From Oceanospirillum multiglobuliferum (GTDB lineage: Bacteria; Pseudomonadota; Gammaproteobacteria; Pseudomonadales; Halomonadaceae), in contig NZ_FUXG01000005.1 of NCBI RefSeq assembly GCF_900167095.1, forward strand, positions 1 to 64,000: DNA of 64,000 bases. The letters are read 5' to 3'. The notes below the pieces were generated by a model. That model searched no databases and was not told the origin of the DNA. It saw nothing but the letters and a program-made list of their open reading frames with translations. The translations under genes were made by a program, and so were the position numbers. Of this stretch, positions 55,276 to 63,870 are shown in pieces (the stretch's first letter is position 1; the number at the start of each line of letters is the position of its first letter).

Positions 55276-55318
55276 ACCCCATCACCGTCCTATTCCTGTA
55301 ATAGGCCCGTGATGGGGT
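55276..55318. terminator. Bidirectional terminator between the CBS and LysR genes
   Basis: A 10-bp perfect stem, ACCCCATCAC (55276-55285) with GTGATGGGGT (55309-55318), encloses a second stem CCTATT/AATAGG (55289-55294 with 55300-55305). T-runs flank it on both strands. Confidence 0.78.
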
Positions 55319-55324
55319 TTAACA

Positions 55325-56209
55325 CTAACCAAGTTTTAACTTAAACAAGCGCTCTAATAGCCACTGCCCGCCTTTGCCTAGCGCCTTCTGCTCCGTCCAA
55401 ACCACATCAATGCCTTGTAAGTTAGCATCTTGCTGATAAGTACGACTCAATACAACCAAGATACCTTTTTCCAACTGCTCCGCAACAACCGCTTCGTGTA
55501 ATGCTGCCCAGCCTAAGCCTGCACTCAACAACTCAGCAATCACAAAAGGACTTTCTGCATACCAGAGTTTAGGACTGATGACCTGTCTATTATGGCTCGT
55601 ATCCTCAGGATCAAGGCTTTTCATCACCAACTGCCGATATTGACGTAAATCGCTGTGGCTCACCTGCTTTAACTGAGCAAGTGGGTGATTCCGACTGCAC
55701 ACCGGCATCCGCCTTGAATGTCCTATACCCTTAAACTTAATGCCTTGAGGGTATTCTTCTTGTTCAAGCATCAAACCAATATGGGCTCGGCCAGAACGAA
55801 TCAGCGCTGCCACATCATTAATACCGGGATCTAGCAACTCTAACTCGATAAAAGGGAATGTTTGCTCAAACTCAATCAGTAGTTCGACTACAGGTTGAGG
55901 GGAGATATTTTGCTCAATGGCAATGCAAAGCTCGCTTTCCTCGCCAAGGTTTAACGCACGCGCTTTAGCCACAAAGTCATGATGGCTGCTTTGTACCGCA
56001 TAAGCTGACTTTAATAGCGCCTCACCTTGATCGGTTAAAGTTGGGCTACGACTAGAACGATCAAACAGATCAACACCAGATTCAATTTCTAAATTGATAA
56101 TCGCGTTACTGACAGCAGATTGTGCTTTTTTTAAACGTCTCGCTGCGGCAGAAAAAGAGCCTGTTTCTGCCGCAGCAATGAATGCAGACAATTGATCAAG
56201 ATTAGGCAT
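55325..56209 (-). CDS. LysR-family transcriptional regulator
   Basis: A 294-residue regulator with an N-terminal winged helix-turn-helix (NLDQLSAFIAAAETGSFSAA, then ARRLKKAQSAVSNAIINLE) and a LysR substrate-binding domain. The ATG at 56209 has AGGG 7 nt upstream and gives the standard N terminus. It is divergent from a PACE efflux gene 119 bp away, the same layout as aceR-aceI in Acinetobacter, so it probably controls that pump. Confidence 0.93.
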   Translation of the reverse strand: MPNLDQLSAFIAAAETGSFSAAARRLKKAQSAVSNAIINLEIESGVDLFDRSSRSPTLTDQGEALLKSAYAVQSSHHDFVAKARALNLGEESELCIAIEQNISPQPVVELLIEFEQTFPFIELELLDPGINDVAALIRSGRAHIGLMLEQEEYPQGIKFKGIGHSRRMPVCSRNHPLAQLKQVSHSDLRQYRQLVMKSLDPEDTSHNRQVISPKLWYAESPFVIAELLSAGLGWAALHEAVVAEQLEKGILVVLSRTYQQDANLQGIDVVWTEQKALGKGGQWLLERLFKLKLG

Positions 56210-56328
56210 AAACGACCCTATCAACTTATCTAAATATCAGATAGATACTAACTTTAATATATCTTAATAAGCCATAGAATACGCCAATCAAACTAGATAG
56301 CTATTTATAAAGAGGCGTAATAATCAAA

Positions 56329-56838
56329 ATGGCGACATCAGCTGACAAAAAAACAGTCACTTTACGTTCAAAAGCAGACCGAGTGCGTTATGTGCTCTGC
56401 TTTGAAGTACTACTGATTTTGCTATCTGCACCTGTTATTGCTTATGCATTGGGTAAAGAGGTGTTAGACGTTGGCATGTTGACCATTATTCTCAGCCTAA
56501 AGGCTATGGTCATCAATATTGTCTATAACTATTTCTATGATCGTTTTGATGCGCGCCGTGGCATAGTACCAACAGAGCGAGGCGCTAAAGCTAGGCTTTT
56601 ACATGCGTTTGGTTTTGAGTTGACACTCACCATGACCTCTCTACCGATTGTTATGTGGTGGTTGCAGATTGGGCTGCTTAAAGCCTTAGCAATGGACGCT
56701 GTAATCATGGCCTTTATTGTGCTTTATACCTTTGTTTTTACTTGGATTTACGATCGAATTTTTCCTGTCAGTCAGGCTATAACCGAATCTAGCATTCAGT
56801 CTGAGTCAGAAAATACCTTCATCCAGCTCAAGACCTAA
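56329..56838 (+). CDS. PACE family efflux transporter
   Basis: A 169-residue membrane protein with four helices made of two BTP (PF05232) repeats: RVRYVLCFEVLLILLSAPV with VYNYFYDRFDAR, and RLLHAFGFELTLTMTSLPI with VFTWIYDRIFPV. This is the proteobacterial antimicrobial compound efflux family, whose AceI exports chlorhexidine and, natively, short diamines such as cadaverine. Substrate here is inferred from family only. The divergent LysR gene likely regulates it. Confidence 0.93.
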   Translation: MATSADKKTVTLRSKADRVRYVLCFEVLLILLSAPVIAYALGKEVLDVGMLTIILSLKAMVINIVYNYFYDRFDARRGIVPTERGAKARLLHAFGFELTLTMTSLPIVMWWLQIGLLKALAMDAVIMAFIVLYTFVFTWIYDRIFPVSQAITESSIQSESENTFIQLKT

Positions 56839-56859
56839 TAGACTATTAAAAAACCCAAC

Positions 56860-56886
56860 GCCCCACTTTCCATAGTGGGGCTTTAT
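56860..56886 (+). terminator. Terminator after the PACE gene
   Basis: An 8-bp perfect stem, GCCCCACT (56860-56867) with AGTGGGGC (56874-56881), is followed by TTTAT. Confidence 0.8.
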
Positions 56887-56942
56887 CTCTATGTTAGAAT
56901 CCTACTCTCAAAACCCTCTTTATACTCAATATTGGATCGACC

Positions 56943-57785
56943 ATGAGCAATCAACCCCAGCGTTATTCTGTCGAGGATTTAAAGTACCTAATGGCGCGTT
57001 TGCGTGATCCTGAGTCAGGCTGCCCTTGGGACAAAGTACAAACCTTCGCCACTATAGTGCCTTACACCTTAGAAGAAGCTTACGAAGTTGCCGATGCCAT
57101 TGAGCGAGAAGATTGGCCGCATTTGCAAGATGAGCTAGGGGATTTATTGTTTCAAGTGATCTACTACGCACAGATGGCACAAGAACAAACTTGGTTTGAG
57201 CTTGAAGATGTGGTGCATGGTTTAGTGACTAAAATGGTACGCCGCCATCCCCATGTTTTTGCTGATGGCAAGCTTTATGCTGCTAATAATACAGCCTCCT
57301 CTACAGAGGTTAGCCAACAACAAGTGAAACAGCGTTGGGATGAGATTAAAGCGCAAGAAAAAGCAGAGGTTAAGCAAAGCACTGAGCCTTTATCCATTTT
57401 GGCAGATATTCCCGTAGGGCTGCCAGCCTTGACCCGAGCTGCAAAGATTCAAAAGCGGGCATCTAAAGTAGGCTTTGATTGGCCGGATATATCCGGTGTA
57501 CTCGACAAAATTCGGGAAGAGTTAGACGAGGTGCAAGAAGCGGTTGATGCAGGCAATTTAAGCGCAGCACAAGAAGAGTATGGCGACTTATTATTTGCAG
57601 TAACTAATCTCACTCGCTTTTTAAAGCAAGACCCCGAAACAGCGTTACGTGGCACTAACCGAAAATTTGAGCGCCGTTTTGCTTATATTGAACAGCAGTT
57701 GCATCAAGCAGGCTTAAGCTTTGATCAGGTTGATTTAGCCCAAATGGATCATTGGTGGGATGAAGCCAAAAAGCTTGAATACTAA
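56943..57785 (+). CDS. mazG: Nucleoside triphosphate pyrophosphohydrolase MazG
   Basis: Hydrolyses nucleoside triphosphates to monophosphates and pyrophosphate. The 280-residue protein has two MazG helical bundles: the first with GCPWDKVQT and TLEEAYEVADAIE plus DELGDLLFQV, the second with KIREELDEVQEA and EEYGDLLFAVTNL. The full-length two-domain form matches E. coli MazG. It stands alone here, not next to relA or a mazEF module. Confidence 0.96.
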   Translation: MSNQPQRYSVEDLKYLMARLRDPESGCPWDKVQTFATIVPYTLEEAYEVADAIEREDWPHLQDELGDLLFQVIYYAQMAQEQTWFELEDVVHGLVTKMVRRHPHVFADGKLYAANNTASSTEVSQQQVKQRWDEIKAQEKAEVKQSTEPLSILADIPVGLPALTRAAKIQKRASKVGFDWPDISGVLDKIREELDEVQEAVDAGNLSAAQEEYGDLLFAVTNLTRFLKQDPETALRGTNRKFERRFAYIEQQLHQAGLSFDQVDLAQMDHWWDEAKKLEY

Positions 57786-57789
57786 GATT

Positions 57790-57821
57790 AAAAAAAGCCG
57801 CGCTTACAGATGAAGCGCGGC
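57790..57821 (-). terminator. Terminator of the 57874-58212 gene
   Basis: A 9-bp perfect stem, GCCGCGCTT (57797-57805) with AAGCGCGGC (57813-57821), is followed on the minus strand by seven Ts. The plus-strand side, after mazG, lacks Us. Confidence 0.82.
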
Positions 57822-57873
57822 CAAAATGGCAAGATGTTATAACAAGGACTTAACAGCTAAAACACTTTCACAG

Positions 57874-58212
57874 CTAACTGACTTTTTTCAAACCAACGCC
57901 TTCATGTAAATGTTTACGGCTTAACTCTAAAAAGCGAGGAGTTAGCCCAACATCTTCATAAATAGGATCGCCCTCTTCGTCTAGTGCCGACACTTTAGTG
58001 CCTTTCACGTAAGGAAAGCTGCCTTCGACCTCATCTAAAGCCGCTTTAATCAAGTCAGTCAGTAGCAACTCAACAGGTCGACGCGGGAAGAGTTCAGCCA
58101 AAGCTTGTAAGCGTGCCGCATCTTCTATAGGCAGTTGAATGTTATATAAGGATTGGGTGAGGTCGCCCGTGTCATTTTTTTTCCAGTTTTGAACCAGCTG
58201 ATTGAAACGCAT
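57874..58212 (-). CDS. Conserved hypothetical protein upstream of ppc
   Basis: A 112-residue cytosolic protein of a family conserved in Pseudomonas and marine gammaproteobacteria next to ppc, sometimes labelled pilin assembly or pili tip component without evidence I know of. Residues 20-60 (IQLPIEDAARLQALAELFP, then LLLTDLIKAALDEVE) could form a ribbon-helix-helix-like unit, and DEEGDPIYEDVGLTPRF is a conserved C-terminal block. No signal peptide is present, which argues against a pilus component. Function unknown. Confidence 0.78.
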   Translation of the reverse strand: MRFNQLVQNWKKNDTGDLTQSLYNIQLPIEDAARLQALAELFPRRPVELLLTDLIKAALDEVEGSFPYVKGTKVSALDEEGDPIYEDVGLTPRFLELSRKHLHEGVGLKKVS

Positions 58213-58536
58213 GATGTCTACTCCAGCTCAGAGTGCTTAGGTTTGATCAGAGTGACTTGATCGCTACACAATCCCCTAAACACTATTTTTAAAGAAAACC
58301 TATACTTATCAATGTAGCAACATTTTTTCAGTTGTGATGTAAATCTGATCAAAATAGCGTCTGCTTATGGTGTTATTTCATAACCAATCGTAGTAAAAAG
58401 TGAGTAAGCCAAAGGAAGGGACGGTATTTGTAGCACTCTGGTTCAGTTTGTAACAAAAAGCTGCGATACCCGACACTTGAGCTAAACCCATTCCAGCAAA
58501 CCTGCATCCATGATGCTGAGTGAGCAGAGGTGACAA
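58213..58536. other. Divergent promoter region upstream of ppc
   Basis: About 324 bp between the hypothetical gene and ppc, without a coding frame of note. It should hold both divergent promoters. No clear operator or hairpin was found beyond AGAGG at the ppc start. Confidence 0.4.
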
Positions 58537-61176
58537 GTGAACAGATTACATGAATCTTTAAGAGAAAATGTGCGCGTACTTGGGGGCTATCTAGGTGAAA
58601 CCATCAGTCATCAGTTAGGGGCTGAGTTTGTTGATAAAATCGACACCATTCGCCATTTAGCCAAAGCAGATCGAGTAGGTGATAACAGCGATAACAATCT
58701 ACAAGAGTATTTGCGTCAACTGTCTGATGACGAGCTGCTACCTGTTGCCCGTGCTTTTAACCAGTTTTTAAATTTGGCGAATATTGCAGAGCAACACTAT
58801 CGCGCGCGCTATCGCAAAACAGAAGATTACCAATCTATCGACCAGCAATCACTGGACACCTTATTCAGTGAACTGCTGAGCAAAAACGTACAGCCGGAAG
58901 ACATTTGGCAAACCATCACTGATATGCGTATTGATTTGGTGATGACCGCACACCCAACCGAAGTAAACCGTCGAACCCTGATTCAAAAATATGATGCCAT
59001 CGCAGATAGCCTCAATCGCTTGGACAACACTGATCTATACCTAGATCAGCGTGAAAAAGTGCTCAGCCGCATTCGCCAATTGATTGAGCAAGCTTGGCAT
59101 ACAGATGAGATTCGTCATCAACGCCCAACCCCTGTAGACGAAGCCAAATGGGGCTTTGTGGTGATCGAAAACTCGCTCTGGCAAGCGGTGCCTGAGTTCT
59201 ATCGCCACTTAGACCAAGCCTTGCGCAATATCACAGGTCGTTCATTGCCTCTTGATTGCTCTCCTATTCGCTTTGCTTCTTGGATGGGCGGTGATCGTGA
59301 TGGTAACCCTAACGTGACCGCCAAAGTTACCGAAGAAGTGCTGCTGTTAGCGCGCTGGATGGCGGCAGACCTGTACTTACGAGATATAGAGCAACTGCTA
59401 CACGAGCTATCCATGTGGCAGTGTAGCGACGAGCTAAGAGCTGAGGTTGGCGAAACTGCTGAGCCTTATCGAGCCTTGCTGCGTAAACTGCGCCATCGGT
59501 TACAGTTAACGTTGAACTGGATTGAAGGTCGTTTAGAGCAGAATAATACCCACGAACCGGCACCAGAAGGGGTATTAACCCATACCGCAGAGCTGACCGA
59601 ACCGCTTAAAATCTGTTATCGCTCACTCAAAGCTTGTGGCATGGAAGGTATCGCACGAGGCCCACTTTTAGACACTTTACGCCGTGCCAGCTGCTTTAGT
59701 TTAAACCTGCTAAAACTGGACATTCGCCAAGAGTCTGGGCGTCATGAAGCGGTTTTCACTGAGCTGTGCAAAGCTTTAGATCTTGGTGATTACAGCCAGT
59801 GGGATGAGCATGAGCGGCAGCACTTTTTACTGTCAGAGCTGCGTAGTCCGCGGCCTTTAATCCCGCATAACTGGCAACCTTCGCCAGAGGTGCAAGAGGT
59901 GATCGATACCTGTAGAGTTATCGCACAACAATCCCCTGAAGCGCTAGGTAGCTACGTTATTTCAATGGCTCACCAGGCTTCTGATATTTTAGCGGTGCAG
60001 CTGTTATTAAAAGAGTGCGGCTGTAGCTTTCCAATGAAAGTAGTACCGCTGTTTGAAACCCTTGATGATCTTGATCGTTCAGCAGATGTACTTGGGCGTT
60101 TACTGCGTATCGAATGGTATGTTGACCGTATCCAAGGCGAGCAGGAGGTGATGATTGGTTACTCTGACTCCTCCAAAGATGCTGGACAACTTGCCGCGGC
60201 TTGGGGGCAATACCGCGCTCAAGAAGAGCTGGTACAGGTCTGTCGTCGTCATGGCGTGCACCTCACCCTATTCCACGGTCGCGGCGGCACCGTAGGTCGT
60301 GGCGGCGGCCCTGCTCGTTCAGCCATTCTGGCACAACCGCCAGGCTCAGTGAATGGCAGCATACGCGTCACAGAACAAGGTGAGATGATCCGCTTTAAAT
60401 TTGGCTTACCGGAGATCGCACAGCGGAGCATGGAAATCTATGTTTCAGCCGTTTTAGAGGCCAGCTTGCAGCCACCTCCCAGTGCAAAACCGCAGTGGCG
60501 TCATCAAATGAATCAGTTGGCACAGGATGCGCTGACCAGCTATCGCCAGCAAATTCGTGAACACCCTGATTTTGTGCCTTATTTCCGTGCAGCAACCCCT
60601 GAGCAAGAGTTGGCTAAACTACCACTAGGCAGTCGACCTGCAAAGCGTAAGGCGAATGGCGGCGTAGAAAGTTTAAGGGCGATTCCGTGGATTTTTGCAT
60701 GGACACAAATTCGCTTAATGCTACCCGCATGGTTAGGCAGTGATACCGCACTGGCGCAAGCCCAGCAGCAAAATCAACTGCCTCTGTTAAGAGAGATGAT
60801 GACCGACTGGCCTTTCTTCCGTACCTATATGGATATGCTAGAGATGGTACTCACCAAATCTGATGCAGAGGTTGCCCGCTATTACGAAGAGCGTTTAGTG
60901 CCAGAACATCTGCGGCCTGTTGGTCGGCAGCTACGTGATCGACTAGGGAATTTGAAAGCCACTGTCCTAGATATTCGTAACCAACAAACGTTACAAGAAA
61001 GCATGCCCATGATTGCAGAAGCGATTCGGGTACGTAACCCCTACCTTGACCCACTGCATGTGTTGCAGGCTGAGTTACTGCAAAGGGATCGCAGTCAATC
61101 AGGCTCATCTCAAATTGAGCAAGCCTTAATGGTCACTATGGCAGGGATTGCAGCAGGTTTAAGAAATACGGGTTAA
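58537..61176 (+). CDS. ppc: Phosphoenolpyruvate carboxylase
   Basis: Makes oxaloacetate from PEP and bicarbonate to refill the TCA cycle. The 879-residue length is standard. Catalytic His139 is in VMTAHPTEVNRRT, the second site is GYSDSSKDAG, and the glycine loop is FHGRGGTVGRGGGP. The chain ends RNTG, the near-invariant C terminus (usually QNTG). The start is a GTG with AGAGG 6 nt upstream. Confidence 0.98.
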   Translation: MNRLHESLRENVRVLGGYLGETISHQLGAEFVDKIDTIRHLAKADRVGDNSDNNLQEYLRQLSDDELLPVARAFNQFLNLANIAEQHYRARYRKTEDYQSIDQQSLDTLFSELLSKNVQPEDIWQTITDMRIDLVMTAHPTEVNRRTLIQKYDAIADSLNRLDNTDLYLDQREKVLSRIRQLIEQAWHTDEIRHQRPTPVDEAKWGFVVIENSLWQAVPEFYRHLDQALRNITGRSLPLDCSPIRFASWMGGDRDGNPNVTAKVTEEVLLLARWMAADLYLRDIEQLLHELSMWQCSDELRAEVGETAEPYRALLRKLRHRLQLTLNWIEGRLEQNNTHEPAPEGVLTHTAELTEPLKICYRSLKACGMEGIARGPLLDTLRRASCFSLNLLKLDIRQESGRHEAVFTELCKALDLGDYSQWDEHERQHFLLSELRSPRPLIPHNWQPSPEVQEVIDTCRVIAQQSPEALGSYVISMAHQASDILAVQLLLKECGCSFPMKVVPLFETLDDLDRSADVLGRLLRIEWYVDRIQGEQEVMIGYSDSSKDAGQLAAAWGQYRAQEELVQVCRRHGVHLTLFHGRGGTVGRGGGPARSAILAQPPGSVNGSIRVTEQGEMIRFKFGLPEIAQRSMEIYVSAVLEASLQPPPSAKPQWRHQMNQLAQDALTSYRQQIREHPDFVPYFRAATPEQELAKLPLGSRPAKRKANGGVESLRAIPWIFAWTQIRLMLPAWLGSDTALAQAQQQNQLPLLREMMTDWPFFRTYMDMLEMVLTKSDAEVARYYEERLVPEHLRPVGRQLRDRLGNLKATVLDIRNQQTLQESMPMIAEAIRVRNPYLDPLHVLQAELLQRDRSQSGSSQIEQALMVTMAGIAAGLRNTG

Positions 61177-61253
61177 ACTTTAATTAAACCAACAGATACC
61201 CGTCGTCTCAGTAAAAGGATAGGCGGGTACTTACCCATAAATGGAGACGCGCA

Positions 61254-61814
61254 ATGTCAGAAGCCGACTTGATGCAACACCCCTTGGTGCAGCAAGCACG
61301 CGAGTTTGCTGCTGACGCTCATGGCCGTTTAGAGCAAGTGCGTCGCTACACCAACCAACCTTATATAGTGCATCCGCAAGCCGTGGCTGAAAGGGTGGCA
61401 ATGGTTCTAGCCGATCCTGTTGTCCTAGCCGCGGCTTGGCTGCACGATGTAGTGGAGGACACTGATATAGAGCTGGCCGAAATAGAAGCCTTATTTGGCG
61501 CTGAGGTTGCATTATTGGTTGGGCAGCTCACAGTAGCCCAACACCCGCCTCACCTGAGTCGAGATGAACGTAAACATCTTGATAGGAAACGCTTAAAACA
61601 AGCTGAAACTGAAGCCAAGACTATTAAGTTAGCCGACATTATCGACAACACTCATACCATTGCCGAACGTGATCCCGAGTTTGCAGCACTTTACCTGCCT
61701 GAAAAAAAATCAATGTTAGAAGTACTCACCGAAGGTGATGCACAGCTTTACGCCCTTGCCGAACAGATTATCAATGATGGCTTGGCACTGTTGGATTTAG
61801 ATGAAATAGACTAA
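61254..61814 (+). CDS. Small HD-domain protein, SAH/MESH1-like alarmone hydrolase
   Basis: A 186-residue cytosolic protein that is a single RelA/SpoT-type HD hydrolase domain. Key motifs are VRRYTNQPYIVHP, the metal pair in AAWLHDVVEDT, and KLADIIDNT. Synthetase, TGS and ACT domains are absent, as in MESH1-like small alarmone hydrolases that degrade (p)ppGpp or NADPH. GGAG precedes the ATG. It follows ppc at 77 bp and has a convergent neighbour at its end. Substrate is inferred. Confidence 0.85.
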   Translation: MSEADLMQHPLVQQAREFAADAHGRLEQVRRYTNQPYIVHPQAVAERVAMVLADPVVLAAAWLHDVVEDTDIELAEIEALFGAEVALLVGQLTVAQHPPHLSRDERKHLDRKRLKQAETEAKTIKLADIIDNTHTIAERDPEFAALYLPEKKSMLEVLTEGDAQLYALAEQIINDGLALLDLDEID

Positions 61815-61819
61815 CCCTA

Positions 61820-62785
61820 TTATCTCGCTTGGTGAAAACGCTGCAAAACCTCTGCGGTTAAGGCGGCGTTATAAGGCACGTCGATACCTAAGTGCTGTGC
61901 CTGACGTAACAGATAGCCATTGATAAACTCAATTTCGGTGGGTTGGCCTTTTTGCGTATCTTGCAGCATGGAGGAGCGATTCGCGGCTGTGCCCGCAATG
62001 ACTTGATTGGCAAGGGCAAATAGGCCTTGCTCTGGCACGGTTAAACCTAAGGCACGCATCACCTTTTCCGTTTCTAAGCACAACTGCAATACTTGCTGAT
62101 TTTTATCGGGCTCTGCCAGTGCGCCGTTTAAACATTGATGCACGGCGGTTAAGCCATTAATGGCAATATTAATCGCCAGTTTATTCCACAAGACCTGCTC
62201 AATGGGTTGGCTGAGTTCGACTTGTAAGGCAGTTTTTTGCAGTTGTTCTGCAATTTGTTGTTCAACAGCTTGTCCCTTTTGGTTTAAACCACCGATGCGC
62301 GTTAGCCCTTTTCCGGCGTGAATCACATGCTGAGAGTTTTCTAAATACGCACCATCAGTAATACAAGCCGCCAAGACCGCATATTGCTCAAACTGAGCCG
62401 CTATTGTTTGTTGTGCCCCCATGCCATTTTGTAATAAAACAATCGTTGCCTGATCTGCTAGCTTTGGTCTAATCGCGTTCAAGGCGGGTAGCGCATCAGG
62501 CGCTTTAGTCGCCACTATAAGTTGTTGAATGCTGCGATCTGCACAAGATTGAATGTCACTTACTTGAGCGGGGTAACTGAGCCGCTCGCCTTGATAAGGT
62601 GTGATAGATCGAGTTTGATCTGATAGTGCCAAGCGACGCACCAACAGTTGCACAGCATAGCCTGAAAGACTTAAATACCCCGCCCATAAACTACCCAATG
62701 ACCCCGCGCCCAAAATAGACCAACAGGGTATGCTGTCCTGAGTTGTAGAAGGGTTTAGCGGCAGAGTCTGATGCGGCGCTGTCAT
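61820..62785 (-). CDS. panE: 2-dehydropantoate 2-reductase
   Basis: NADPH-dependent reduction of ketopantoate to pantoate for coenzyme A synthesis. The 321-residue protein has the dinucleotide motif ILGAGSLGSLWAGYL (about 24-38), the catalytic-Lys-containing NKLAINIAINGLTAV, and the C-terminal NRSSMLQDTQKGQPTEIEFI block, a good ApbA/PanE signature. Paralogues exist, so pantoate is likely but not certain. Confidence 0.9.
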   Translation of the reverse strand: MTAPHQTLPLNPSTTQDSIPCWSILGAGSLGSLWAGYLSLSGYAVQLLVRRLALSDQTRSITPYQGERLSYPAQVSDIQSCADRSIQQLIVATKAPDALPALNAIRPKLADQATIVLLQNGMGAQQTIAAQFEQYAVLAACITDGAYLENSQHVIHAGKGLTRIGGLNQKGQAVEQQIAEQLQKTALQVELSQPIEQVLWNKLAINIAINGLTAVHQCLNGALAEPDKNQQVLQLCLETEKVMRALGLTVPEQGLFALANQVIAGTAANRSSMLQDTQKGQPTEIEFINGYLLRQAQHLGIDVPYNAALTAEVLQRFHQAR

Positions 62786-62861
62786 AACAGATTTATCCTA
62801 TTGGGCATACACAAGCTGATCAGTATAATGCCCCGCTATCGATTCATAAAAGGAGAGAACA

Positions 62862-63344
62862 ATGCCATCGTTTGACGTAGTTTCTGAGTTGGATAATCAT
62901 CAGGTCAACAATGCCGTTGATCAATCTAACCGTGTGGTTGGCAATCGCTTTGACTTTAAAGGAGTCGACGCCCGTTTCTTGCGTAAAGAAAACATAATTG
63001 AGTTATCGGCACAATCTGAGTTTCAAATTAATCAAATGGTCGACATTTTGCGTGCTGAACTGATTCGCCGAGAAGTCGATGTTAAATGTATGGAAGTTGA
63101 CGATATTGTAGAAACGGCCAAAACAGCCCGTTGCACCGTTAAGCTACAAGAGGGTATTGATACCGATAACGCCCGCAAAATCGTTAAAATGATTAAAGAT
63201 GAAAAGCTAAAAGTACAAGCGGCTATTCAAGGTGATCAGGTACGCGTGACAGGCAAAAAACGTGATGATTTGCAGCAGGTGATCGCATTTCTACGCCAAA
63301 AAGAGTTAGAAATACCGCTGCAATACCAAAACTTTCGCGATTAA
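62862..63344 (+). CDS. yajQ: YajQ family nucleotide/cyclic-di-GMP-binding protein
   Basis: A 160-residue cytosolic protein starting MPSFDVVSELDNHQVNNAVDQ, with FDFKGVDARFLRKEN, TARCTVKLQEGID, and VTGKKRDDLQQVIAFLR. The two-ferredoxin-like-fold YajQ family includes a c-di-GMP receptor in Xanthomonas. AAAGGAGAG is upstream of the ATG. It is divergent from panE with 76 bp between. Confidence 0.95.
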   Translation: MPSFDVVSELDNHQVNNAVDQSNRVVGNRFDFKGVDARFLRKENIIELSAQSEFQINQMVDILRAELIRREVDVKCMEVDDIVETAKTARCTVKLQEGIDTDNARKIVKMIKDEKLKVQAAIQGDQVRVTGKKRDDLQQVIAFLRQKELEIPLQYQNFRD

Positions 63345-63366
63345 TCCGCTTCCTCAAGATTTAAGC

Positions 63367-63861
63367 TTATAGGGCTGCATCTTGGCACTGTTGACAGAGG
63401 CCGTGCAGCTCTAGCTGTTTACGCACCAAAATAAAGCCTGACTTCTCAATGCTATTATTCAGTTCAGTTAAAGTTTGTTGACCAATACTTAGCTCTTTTA
63501 CCTGATGGCAGCTATCGCAGATCAAAAACTGGGGTGGCTCATGTTGATGTTCACAGCAGATATGCCGACAAGGTAAAAACTGGTTGGTGGTTTCCAGCTT
63601 GTGTACAAAGCCGTTATCCAATAGCAAGGTTAACATGCGATATGCGCTCATGGCGGGTAAAGGCGTGCCAAAAGTTGCTTGAAAACGATCGACCAATTCA
63701 TAAGCCGAAAGTGGGCGATTGGCTTCTAAGAGCACCTGTAGCACTTTCTGACGCTTAGCCGTCAGCTTAACCCCTAAGGTTTGGCAGCGTGTTTTGGCAT
63801 AAGCTAATGTCTCTGCTATTTGTGCCGAGTGAGCGGTGGGGCTATCAACCAGATTAGACAT
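63367..63861 (-). CDS. zur: Fur-family zinc uptake regulator Zur
   Basis: A 164-residue metalloregulator. A winged helix covers about 25-90 (KRQKVLQVLLEANRPLSAYEL). Zinc residues are seen in HICCEHQHEP, the CDSCHQV pair and the C-terminal CQQC. The CxxC spacing and His-rich loop favour Zur over Fur. AGGAAC lies 6 nt before the ATG. Only 9 bp separate it from an upstream membrane-protein gene on the same strand, unlike the more usual znuCB-zur arrangement. Confidence 0.9.
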   Translation of the reverse strand: MSNLVDSPTAHSAQIAETLAYAKTRCQTLGVKLTAKRQKVLQVLLEANRPLSAYELVDRFQATFGTPLPAMSAYRMLTLLLDNGFVHKLETTNQFLPCRHICCEHQHEPPQFLICDSCHQVKELSIGQQTLTELNNSIEKSGFILVRKQLELHGLCQQCQDAAL

Positions 63862-63870
63862 ATTCAGTTC

